From an uncultured Sphingomonadaceae bacterium (GTDB lineage Bacteria; Pseudomonadota; Alphaproteobacteria; Sphingomonadales; Sphingomonadaceae), in NCBI GenBank assembly GCA_938003725.1, contig CALKXX010000021.1:1-16053 (forward strand): a stretch of 16,053 nucleotides of DNA, in the 5' to 3' direction. A program made the translations under genes and the position numbers. Below, in pieces: positions 6,964 to 13,666 of this stretch. The notes below the pieces were generated by a model. That model saw only the letters and a list, made by a program, of their open reading frames with translations. It did no database searches and was not told the DNA's origin. The first letter of the stretch is position 1, and every line of letters begins with the position of its first letter.

Positions 6964-8568
6964 CTATATGACCAGTTCTTGTGGGCGTTTTTTACGCACC
7001 CAGATGGCGACGAGCATGCGCGTCACAACTACTGCCGTAAATACCGAGGTACAAATTCCGATAATCAGAACGACCGCAAAACCGCGAACCGGTCCAGACC
7101 CGAACAGGAACAGCAATACACCGGCAATGACGTTTGTGATATTCGCATCGAAAATGGCGCGAGAAGCCTCCTTATACCCAACTTCTATCGCCTGAATAAT
7201 ACGCCGCCCTCGCCTACGTTCCTCTCGTATTCGCTCGTTAATGAGCACATTTGCGTCAACCGCGGAGCCAACCGTTAGAATGAATCCGGCAATCCCCGGC
7301 AATGTCAGCGTCGCGTTGAAAATCGCCATGATACCCAGAATGAGAAAGAGGTTCAGCGCCAGAGCGATATTCGCGTAAAAGCCAAAACGGCCATAAGTCA
7401 CAACCATGAAAGCGAGCACCGCCGCTGTACCAATTATGGCAGCGATCATTCCCTTACGGATGGAATCTGCCCCTAGGTCAGGTCCAACAGTGCGCTCTTC
7501 CACGACTTTCAGATCTACCGGAAGCGCACCGGATTTTAATGCAATGGACAATTGACCGGCGCTTTCAGCAGTAAAACTGCCGGATATCTGTGCAGAGCCC
7601 GCCAATATCGGAACCAGAATATTCGGAGCCGTCAATACTACTCCATCAAGGATAATAGCGAACGGCCGGCCTACATTCTTACTGGTCAGATCGGCAAATT
7701 TACGCCCACCTTCGGAATTAAAGGTGATGTTGACGACGTCTTGATTATTTTCCGGGTCTTTGCCGGGTTGTGCATCGGTTAACTTGTCACCAGTGATGCC
7801 GCCAAGACGCTTAACCGCGATATTGGGAGAACCGGTTGGATTATCGGGATAGGGAAAAACCTGACTGCCGACAGGCGCGCGTCCCGCTGCAACACCATTG
7901 GGGTCCGCTTGCAGATCAACCAGTTTGAACTCCAGCTTTGCGGTCTTGCCTAGCAATTCCTTCAACGCCTCTGGGTTTTCCAGTCCGGGAACCTGAACGA
8001 CGATACGCGTATCGCCCTGGCGAATGATTGTGGGCTCACGTGTTCCCATCGCATCGATCCGGCGGCGGATAACATCGGTTGCCGTTTCCATTGCGGCATC
8101 AACCGCATTGTCGAGCCCCGCATCCGTCTGCGTCAACACAAACCGGGTATCATCCCGCACCTCAATATCCCAGTCACGTTGACCGGTTAGGCCCGCACCC
8201 GTCGTCAAAGGCAAGATCGCTTCGCGTGCGGCATCAACCTGAGTTGAATCGCGTACCAAGAAAGACAGCGTGCCATCACGCCGGGAAACCTCACCAATGC
8301 CAATGCGCGGGCTGGCTCGGCGCATTTCGGCGACGACCGACTCTTCCATCGTTTCCAAACGGGTTTCAGCGACGTCAGCGGGTTCCGCTTCCAGCAAAAT
8401 ATGGCTGCCACCCGAAAGGTCCAGTCCCAGATTTATGGTTTCATCTGGCAGGAAGCTCGGCCAATATTTATGACTTTCACCGAAAAACAGGCTCGGCAGC
8501 GACATCATCACACCGAAAGCCATTAACAGCGATATGGAAATAATTTTCCAGCGCGGGAAGTCTAGCAT
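6964..8568 (-). CDS. secD: Protein translocase subunit SecD
   Basis: This 534-residue inner-membrane partner of SecF has transmembrane helix 1 at about 8-28, then a large periplasmic P1 region starting with L-G-L-D-L-S-G-G-S-H-I-L-L-E (about 47-60). A second conserved periplasmic piece (I-I-R-Q-G-D-T-R-I-V-V-Q-V-P-G-L) precedes the head domain. The C-terminal five helices (about 375-525) contain A-V-D-A-N-V-L-I-N-E-R-I-R-E-E at 436-450, the proton-coupling signature, with D438 in the membrane. The residue before A436 is Ser where Met is common. A CGGA ribosome binding site sits eight bases before the ATG. It lies 25 bp after yajC. Confidence 0.98.
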   Translation of the reverse strand: MLDFPRWKIISISLLMAFGVMMSLPSLFFGESHKYWPSFLPDETINLGLDLSGGSHILLEAEPADVAETRLETMEESVVAEMRRASPRIGIGEVSRRDGTLSFLVRDSTQVDAAREAILPLTTGAGLTGQRDWDIEVRDDTRFVLTQTDAGLDNAVDAAMETATDVIRRRIDAMGTREPTIIRQGDTRIVVQVPGLENPEALKELLGKTAKLEFKLVDLQADPNGVAAGRAPVGSQVFPYPDNPTGSPNIAVKRLGGITGDKLTDAQPGKDPENNQDVVNITFNSEGGRKFADLTSKNVGRPFAIILDGVVLTAPNILVPILAGSAQISGSFTAESAGQLSIALKSGALPVDLKVVEERTVGPDLGADSIRKGMIAAIIGTAAVLAFMVVTYGRFGFYANIALALNLFLILGIMAIFNATLTLPGIAGFILTVGSAVDANVLINERIREERRRGRRIIQAIEVGYKEASRAIFDANITNVIAGVLLFLFGSGPVRGFAVVLIIGICTSVFTAVVVTRMLVAIWVRKKRPQELVI

Positions 8569-8593
8569 TTAATAATCCGTTCCCAACAGCGGT

Positions 8594-8926
8594 TTAGTCG
8601 TTCGCCGGTTTGGCGCTGCCACGCGGCGTGACGTCAGAGAGCGTTGCTTTAACAGCCTTTACGCGCAGCCCTTTGGCAAGCTCGACCTCGACATAGTCAT
8701 CATCAATCTTGATCGCTTTTCCGACCAGTCCACCGCCGGTTATGACCTCGTCATTCTTCTGAACTGCAGCAATCTTGCCTTGATGTTCTTTCATCTTCTT
8801 TTGCTGTGGGCGGATGAGCAAAAAATAAAATACGGCAAAGATGAGCACAAGCGGCATGATTGAAATCAAAAATCCGCCAGCTCCACCTGCGCCTGCAGCC
8901 TGTGCTGAAACCAATAGTAAAGTCAT
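8594..8926 (-). CDS. yajC: Preprotein translocase subunit YajC
   Basis: This 110-residue single-pass membrane protein is a small ancillary member of the SecDF-YajC complex. A Gly/Ala-rich N-terminus leads into one transmembrane helix (about 20-38, ending F-Y-F-L-L-I-R-P-Q-Q-K-K), followed by the hallmark K-M-K-E-H-Q. The cytoplasmic domain has G-D/N-E-V-I-T-G-G-G-L-V-G-K (K-N-D-E-V-I-T-G-G at about 57-65), the typical YajC block. Length is normal. It is the first gene of the yajC-secD-secF-Mth938 operon. Upstream AAGGG lies about ten bases from the ATG. The operon promoter must lie in 8927-9150, where no convincing -35/-10 pair was seen on the minus strand. Confidence 0.96.
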   Translation of the reverse strand: MTLLLVSAQAAGAGGAGGFLISIMPLVLIFAVFYFLLIRPQQKKMKEHQGKIAAVQKNDEVITGGGLVGKAIKIDDDYVEVELAKGLRVKAVKATLSDVTPRGSAKPAND

Positions 8927-9154
8927 ATCGGAAAACCCTTAAAAACGAAGCGTATTCAGTCCTAAAATACGTCTCAAAACTTGTCCCGGATCGCCGGGCT
9001 TTAATGCAGCGCGCGCTTATCACGCACCTGAATGGAAAGCAATCTATTAGGGCGGTACACCCGCCCCTTGAATGAAAGTGGGTATTCCCGCTGTTGCGGT
9101 CAAGCGATTTGAGAAAAGACGTGGACAATTTGAAGAACGACGTGGCCAAACCGC

Positions 9155-9183
9155 TTGCCAAGGGTCACGCGCCAACATATATG
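9155..9183 (+). promoter_or_regulatory. Promoter of tRNA-Pro
   Basis: TTGCCA (9155-9160) and TATATG (9178-9183) are separated by exactly 17 bases, matching a sigma-70 type promoter. Transcription would start near 9190, just before the hairpin and about 28 bases before the mature tRNA. Confidence 0.55.
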
Positions 9184-9191
9184 CCCGGCCT

Positions 9192-9210
9192 TGAGCGGAT
9201 TTACCGCTCA
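9192..9210 (+). repeat. Perfect hairpin in the tRNA-Pro leader
   Basis: TGAGCGG (9192-9198) and CCGCTCA (9204-9210) are perfect complements around a five-base ATTTA loop, seven bases before the tRNA 5' end. No T-run follows, so it is not an ordinary terminator. It would be the 5' end of the precursor if the promoter call is right. Confidence 0.6.
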
Positions 9211-9217
9211 TATCGGT

Positions 9218-9294
9218 CGGGACGTAGCGCAGCCTGGTAGCGCATCACACTGGGGGTGTGGGGGTCGGAGGTTCGAATCCTCTCGTCCCGACCA
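9218..9294 (+). tRNA. tRNA-Pro, anticodon GGG
   Basis: This is a complete 77-base cloverleaf. The acceptor stem CGGGACG pairs with CGTCCCG. The D stem is GCGC/GCGC. The anticodon stem TCACA/TGTGG (one G-T pair) encloses loop CTGGGGG with anticodon GGG, reading proline codon CCC and CCU. The T stem GGAGG/CCTCT encloses TTCGAAT. The first pair is C1-G72 with discriminator A73, characteristic of bacterial tRNA-Pro. The CCA end is encoded. Confidence 0.97.
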
Positions 9295-9295
9295 G

Positions 9296-9324
9296 TTTTC
9301 AGCCATTTTTCAAAATGCTGAAAA
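9296..9324 (+). terminator. AT-rich hairpin after tRNA-Pro, possible terminator
   Basis: TTTTCAGC (9296-9303) pairs with GCTGAAAA (9317-9324), and the inside can extend through CATTTT/AAAATG. It begins one base after the CCA end. The stem is AT-rich and the following tail is ATATTTATC rather than a pure T-run, so termination strength is uncertain. The rest of the gap to 9544 holds no gene that I can recognise; a small CGGGC/GCCCG hairpin lies at 9523-9535, just past the end of the LysR gene. Confidence 0.4.
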
Positions 9325-9544
9325 TATTTATCATCGCTGTAAGTGAGATATAAGTGCAGATTTTCTGTTTTTTGTTCTCACAATCTGAGATGACGCATTC
9401 ATCTTTTGTATCTGCCAGAAACGATGACCAACCAAATAGGTTCCATTTCGACTTCGAGAAATAAGCCATCCTGATATTAGGAGTTTGGGTTTCAAATGAG
9501 GGACCTTCGAATTCTTGTCGCGCGGGCGCAGCCCGGAATCAATG

Positions 9545-10453
9545 TCACTTGCCTGTCCAGTTACGTTTCACATATGCGGAAAGGTGGCGCATCACTGAAC
9601 GGATACGCAGAGACTCAGCACCTTTGTTATTGGTAATGGCCACAATCGGTGCCGGAGGAGTGCTCCACAAAGGCAGAAGCTCAATCAGTTGCCCCGCATT
9701 TATCGCTGGCAATGCACTCCACTCCGACCGCATAACTATGCCAAGACCATTGATCGCCCAAACCAGAGCTGTGTCACCATCATTGGTGATGAATTCCGGT
9801 TTCACTTTAATCGTCGTGTTACCCTCTTTAGCCGAGGTGAAATTCCAATATGTTCCCGGGTCCCCGTCTTCATAAATGGCAATGCACTTATGCTCTTTCA
9901 GGTTTTCAGGATGAATGGGACTTCCGAATTTTCCCACATATTTGGGAGAGGCGCAGAGCAGGCGACGGTTTTGACCGAGTTCATTCACTTTAAGCGAGGA
10001 ATCTATCTTGGGAGACACGCGAACAACAATGTCCCAACTGTTTTCCGGGGTACGAGCGACGTCATCGGTCAGGTTAAGATTGACGGACAGGTTCGGGTAT
10101 ATCGCATTAAGCTCTGAAACAGCTGGCGCGATAAAATGTCTGCCAAAACCAAAAGAGGCGGTGATTACGACTTTGCCGCTAACGACACCCTTTCTCTCGT
10201 TCATCTTGTCCTGAATGGCGCGAAGCTCGGACAGCAAACCAACCGCACTTTCGGCCAAAAAATCACCATCAGAGGTTAGAACTATACCGGATCGGCCATT
10301 TCGCACGGCAAGCTCGACGCCGGTTTTTTCTTCAAGCATGGTCAAACGTTGACTGACCGCAGATGGTGTCAAATTCAATTCTCTTGCAGCCGCTGCAATG
10401 GACTGTCCCTTGGACAAGAGCGAAACCAGGGTCAGGTCATTCGAATTTATCAT
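9545..10453 (-). CDS. LysR-type transcriptional regulator
   Basis: This 302-residue DNA-binding regulator has a winged helix-turn-helix at about 5-60 (S-I-A-A-A-A-R-E-L-N-L-T-P-S-A-V-S-Q-R-L, then L-E-E-K-T-G-V-E-L) with the usual linker helix after it. The effector domain begins near residue 93 (G-K-V-V-I-T-A-S-F-G-F-G) and continues to the end, including a D-I-V-V-R-V strand and G-L-G-I-V-M-R-S. The length is standard. It is divergent from the serine hydrolase gene across 96 bp and probably controls it, as LysR regulators usually act on the divergent neighbour. The ATG lacks a clear Shine-Dalgarno sequence; see the promoter entry. The effector is unknown. Confidence 0.95.
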   Translation of the reverse strand: MINSNDLTLVSLLSKGQSIAAAARELNLTPSAVSQRLTMLEEKTGVELAVRNGRSGIVLTSDGDFLAESAVGLLSELRAIQDKMNERKGVVSGKVVITASFGFGRHFIAPAVSELNAIYPNLSVNLNLTDDVARTPENSWDIVVRVSPKIDSSLKVNELGQNRRLLCASPKYVGKFGSPIHPENLKEHKCIAIYEDGDPGTYWNFTSAKEGNTTIKVKPEFITNDGDTALVWAINGLGIVMRSEWSALPAINAGQLIELLPLWSTPPAPIVAITNNKGAESLRIRSVMRHLSAYVKRNWTGK

Positions 10454-10458
10454 AAGAT

Positions 10459-10488
10459 ATTCTTACTTTTTAATTCTATATTTGTCAT
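10459..10488 (-). promoter_or_regulatory. Candidate promoter of the LysR gene, with overlapping palindrome
   Basis: On the minus strand ATGACA (10483-10488) and AAGAAT (10459-10464) are 18 bases apart. The start would fall at about 10453, on or next to the ATG, implying a very short or leaderless mRNA. TAAGA-TAT-TCTTA (10453-10465) is a perfect inverted repeat over this -10 element and could be an operator. Confidence 0.35.
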
Positions 10489-10549
10489 TATTTTTCCGCA
10501 TTAACCCGTGCTACTACCAAATCAGAAATCGCAGAACGGGAGCAAGTAT

Positions 10550-11785
10550 ATGACCAGAATCGCCAATGCTAATGTCTTGAAACTTATGATCGGGGCTATG
10601 CTCGCGGCACCGTTTAGCGGCCCGGTTCGCGCGGACAATATATCCGTCAGCACAATTCAGGACGCTCGCATAACCGGCTTTGAAAAATCGGTCAGAGCGT
10701 TGAAAGATCGCAAAAATGCTGATGCAGCTCTCTGGTCCATTGAGGACAGAATGAAGGCATATAATGTACCTGGTGCCAGCGTTGCCATCATTGAAAACGG
10801 TAAAATCGTCCACGCAAAAGGTTATGGCGTGCTGTCAGCAAATTCAAATACTCCGGTCGATGATCAAACGGTTTTCTCTGCGGGTTCGGTCAGTAAAGTG
10901 GTAAATGCCGCGCTCATCTTGCGTATGGTTCAGGACGGCATTCTGGATCTTGATCAGGATGTGAACACATATCTGAAATCCTGGAAGGTTCCTGACGGGA
11001 AATATACGCAAACCAACAAGGTGACCTTGCGGCATTTGCTGTCGCATACATCCGGTTTCAGCCAGCATGGTTTTCCCGATTTCAAACCGAATGAAAAATT
11101 GCCAACCACTGTCCAGACGTTGAACGGAACGGGTCCTGCGAAACATCGTGCGGTAAAACTGATGTTCGAACCGGGACAGCAGATGGATTATTCCGGTGGT
11201 GGTATCACGGTATCGCAACTGGTCGTCGAAGATGTGACGGGGCGTTCTTACAATGACGTGGTGCAAGATTATGTCTTCAAGCCGCTGGGAATGAAACGAA
11301 GCACCTTTGCCAGTCCGCTGCCCGAAATCTATGGCAACATAGCCAAGTCCCACAACAAAAAAGGGCAAGCACAGGCACTGCCGAGAGGCTATGAAACCAT
11401 GCCAGAGATCGCTGCATCCGGCCTTTGGACCAGCGCCCATGACATGGCGTTATTCGTTCAGGCCATATTGACCAACAAAACCTTTCTGTCCCCGCAAATG
11501 CGACAAGAAATGTTGTCCCGTGCACCGCGCAGTTGGCACGGCTTGGGGCCGCGTTTGAATGGTGAGGGAGCAGGTCAGGTATTTCATCATGGCGGCGCAA
11601 ATGACAATTATCAATCATGGATCGAGGGTCACCCTGAACAGGGCAATGGATTTATAGTGCTGACCAATGGAGAAGCAGGTCGCGAGCTTGGTTATGAACT
11701 AAGGATCGCGGCAGAGAAGTCCTTTGGTTGGTCAATCAATTTCCCGGAAGATTTCGCAACACCAAAGTTTGATACTTCTGGCTAA
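10550..11785 (+). CDS. Exported serine hydrolase, beta-lactamase/class C-PBP fold
   Basis: The protein has 411 residues from ATG 10550, chosen because GGGAG lies seven bases upstream and because a signal peptide follows directly (residues 1 to about 28, ending P-V-R-A). An in-frame GTG at 10508 is less likely. The catalytic core starts near residue 65. Motif 1 is S113-V-S-K116 (nucleophile and general base). Motif 2 is Y214-S-G, with Gly where class C beta-lactamases have Asn. Motif 3 is H347-G-G instead of K-T/S-G. These features fit the large serine-hydrolase family that includes esterases, D-aminopeptidase-like enzymes and EstB, more than a true AmpC. Substrate unknown; location is periplasmic or outside the cell. 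It is divergent from a LysR gene. Confidence 0.93.
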   Translation: MTRIANANVLKLMIGAMLAAPFSGPVRADNISVSTIQDARITGFEKSVRALKDRKNADAALWSIEDRMKAYNVPGASVAIIENGKIVHAKGYGVLSANSNTPVDDQTVFSAGSVSKVVNAALILRMVQDGILDLDQDVNTYLKSWKVPDGKYTQTNKVTLRHLLSHTSGFSQHGFPDFKPNEKLPTTVQTLNGTGPAKHRAVKLMFEPGQQMDYSGGGITVSQLVVEDVTGRSYNDVVQDYVFKPLGMKRSTFASPLPEIYGNIAKSHNKKGQAQALPRGYETMPEIAASGLWTSAHDMALFVQAILTNKTFLSPQMRQEMLSRAPRSWHGLGPRLNGEGAGQVFHHGGANDNYQSWIEGHPEQGNGFIVLTNGEAGRELGYELRIAAEKSFGWSINFPEDFATPKFDTSG

Positions 11786-12402
11786 TCAACAGCGTCCGTT
11801 TTTAATGCACTGTACGGCGTGCACCGCCAGCTGAACCGAGCTGGTATGTTGTGGGAGGCAATGTCGCCGGCGCGGGAGTTCTAACGTCCGATCTCCACTT
11901 GACACACGGTAGCGCATTAACTGTACCAACAACCGCTTCTTTGGAGTTCTCAGGTATAAGGCATCCGCTCGTGAACGTTCGCATTCATTCTGGCCGCTCC
12001 CAAATTTACACCGCTCTCGTGCTCCCCAAAACTGTCAATGCTGCACGTCGTTGTTCTTAAAGGTAATATCCAAACAATATCGGCGTTCAATTCTATCTCG
12101 ATCTCTAACTGATGCGAGCTGAGGTTCGCACATATTCAAGTGCTAAAGATACAATGGTTGCCTGGAAAGTGCCAATTATCAATGCTCGTTCAATAGCTAC
12201 TGCGTTCGTCACGGTCTCTGTTTTTCATTGTTTGTCAAAGCGATCCCCCGCGCGGATGCGTTTGTTTTTTATGTCAAAAGCGCAAACTGAGATTGTGACA
12301 ACTTGATACGATATATAGTGTTTTGGCAACACGTTCATCGCAGTGGCTTGTAGCCCTTAGCTCATTCATACCAACTAAAACCGATGCATAGGTTAGCAAT
12401 TT
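11786..12402 (+). other. Gap of about 620 bp without a recognisable gene
   Basis: No open frame here has a ribosome binding site, a recognisable domain or the codon pattern of the neighbours. Two short plus-strand frames (11851-12060 and 12112-12306) do not resemble any family that I know. A CCAGCT/AGCTGG inverted repeat with a six-base centre lies at 11827-11844, about 40 bases past the hydrolase stop. The stretch is more AT-rich and could be the remains of a decayed gene, or intergenic spacer between two acquired pieces. Confidence 0.5.
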
Positions 12403-13041
12403 TCATTGACCAGACGCGTTCAGGCCCAGCAGTTGCCTGAAGCAATTGAGCGTCATGACAAGATCATCTTGCTTATCCTTTCCTAACATCGCTGCCCCAA
12501 CTCCATTGGTAACAATCACCATCAGGCTGTTGGCAAGGGCTTCCGGGTCCAACGAATCCGGAAAATCATTGCTGGCAATCGCCTCCTCGGCAATCGATTG
12601 GAATACGGATCTAAGCTCCGCAAGATATCCAAGAACCGGTAAAAACTTACTTCTTTCCCTGACGACCTTATATTGGGCGGTAAAGGCGATTTGCGACAAT
12701 CGAGTTTCACCGTGGACATCAAGCTCAATTACCTCAAATATGTTGGACATTTTTTGTTTCCAACCGGAACCACGAGCCGCCGCTTCCTTATATTTTTTGG
12801 TATATTTTTCGATGATAGAAATCAACGTTTCCAAGAACAGGTCGTCTTTCGACTTAAAGTGATTATAGATCGCTGAGTCAGTGATGTCCGCCGCAGCGGC
12901 GATGGATTTCATGCTCACATCACTGTAGTTTTGTGTTGCGAATTGCACTGCAGCAGCCCGCAACAAGCGATCCTTTGTGGTTTGAGAGAAAGCAAGTGTT
13001 GGCCTGCCCCGTGAGCGCTTCTGATTGGTTTTGTTGCGCAT
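12403..13041 (-). CDS. TetR/AcrR-family transcriptional repressor
   Basis: The protein has 212 residues from ATG 13041; two TTG codons just upstream are in frame, and an AGGA lies about nine bases before the ATG. The N-terminal tail is basic (R-N-K-T-N-Q-K-R-S-R-G-R-P), as in many TetR proteins. The helix-turn-helix at about 24-64 has the standard order R-L-L-R-A-A-A-V-Q-F-A, V-S-M-K-S-I-A-A-A-A-D-I-T-D-S-A-I-Y-N-H-F-K-S-K-D-D-L. The ligand-binding half is divergent, as expected. It is transcribed away from the TonB-receptor remnant and oxygenase, and likely represses that transcript by binding between them. Ligand unknown. Confidence 0.95.
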   Translation of the reverse strand: MRNKTNQKRSRGRPTLAFSQTTKDRLLRAAAVQFATQNYSDVSMKSIAAAADITDSAIYNHFKSKDDLFLETLISIIEKYTKKYKEAAARGSGWKQKMSNIFEVIELDVHGETRLSQIAFTAQYKVVRERSKFLPVLGYLAELRSVFQSIAEEAIASNDFPDSLDPEALANSLMVIVTNGVGAAMLGKDKQDDLVMTLNCFRQLLGLNASGQ

Positions 13042-13203
13042 CAACAAACATCCTGATTGATTTGGTGCAAGAAACGGCTTCCATCACTTTTCCAGAAAAC
13101 TGGCAATATTAAAAGGAATGAAGCCTTGGTTATCGGCAAAAAACGCAGTCTTGGCCAGTTTACTCAACTAGCAAAAAACATAGTAGCTATTCTTAACGCC
13201 CCA

Positions 13204-13242
13204 TATAACTAATCCAAATTAAATGAGCTCATACTCATTAAA
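13204..13242 (+). promoter_or_regulatory. Candidate promoter (-10) and TetR operator before the receptor remnant
   Basis: TATAAC at 13204-13209 is a good -10 with a poor -35. Just downstream, TTAAATGAG (13219-13227) and CTCATTAAA (13234-13242) form an inverted repeat with 8 of 9 matching positions and a six-base centre; the left half also contains the perfect palindrome ATGAGCTCAT (13223-13232). Position and size suit a TetR operator that blocks transcription. Confidence 0.45.
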
Positions 13243-13270
13243 ATTGACTGCCCAGGGCGGAGGCGTAGAA

Positions 13271-13642
13271 ATGAACCGTAATTTGGTACTGCAATGCAGC
13301 GCAGCAGCTACGTTTGCGGGATTATCTTTTGGTGTTGCAGATACGGCTAAGGCTCAGGAGATTGCATCGGAGGTTGAAACTGAAAACCGGACGCCAATCA
13401 TAATTGTTCAGGCGCAAAGACGTGAAGAAAACGTTGAAGACGTAGCGATTGCGATCGCGGCGTTTAATCAGGAGATACTGGAACAGCCTGCGATTGAGGA
13501 CATCCGGGACTTTGCCGGACGCGCGCCCGGTCTGGTTGCTGACAGAGGGATTAGCAGCACTTTACCGGTAGCTGGCCTGCGGACCTTTTCAGCTGTACGA
13601 GCACCGCGGCAATTTGGCGGAGAGATACTTTTTAAATTTTAG
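13271..13642 (+). pseudogene. TonB-dependent receptor with a large internal deletion
   Basis: The open frame has 123 residues from ATG 13271, seven bases after a strong GGAGG. An earlier in-frame ATG at 13223 has no ribosome binding site. Residues 1 to about 29 look like a signal peptide (ending T-A-K-A). Then come a TonB-box-like strand I-I-I-V-Q-A-Q-R-R-E-E-N-V-E-D-V and the first part of a plug domain (I-E-D-I-R-D-F-A-G-R-A-P-G-L). The last residues, A-P-R-Q-F-G-G-E-I-L-F-K-F, are typical of the final beta strand of these receptors, with terminal aromatic Phe. Family members are usually 700-900 residues, so most of the plug and the whole barrel except the last strand are missing, apparently by an in-frame deletion near residue 100-105. 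It cannot form a transport channel. It sits 24 bp upstream of the oxygenase gene. Confidence 0.85.
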
Positions 13643-13666
13643 CAACTGGCTAGAGGAAATATTGTT

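Noticed and set aside
9505..9535. TTCGAAT near 9507 resembling the tRNA-Pro 3' end (possible attachment-site repeat)
   Set aside because: Only the first seven bases match; the rest diverges quickly, so it is not a convincing direct repeat.
11851..12306. Plus-strand frames of 69 and 64 codons in the gap after the serine hydrolase
   Set aside because: No ribosome binding site, no familiar domain and unlike the neighbours in codon pattern; treated as noncoding or decayed.
13223..13270. Earlier ATG for the receptor remnant
   Set aside because: It lies inside the putative operator and has no ribosome binding site, while the start at 13271 has GGAGG and begins a signal peptide.
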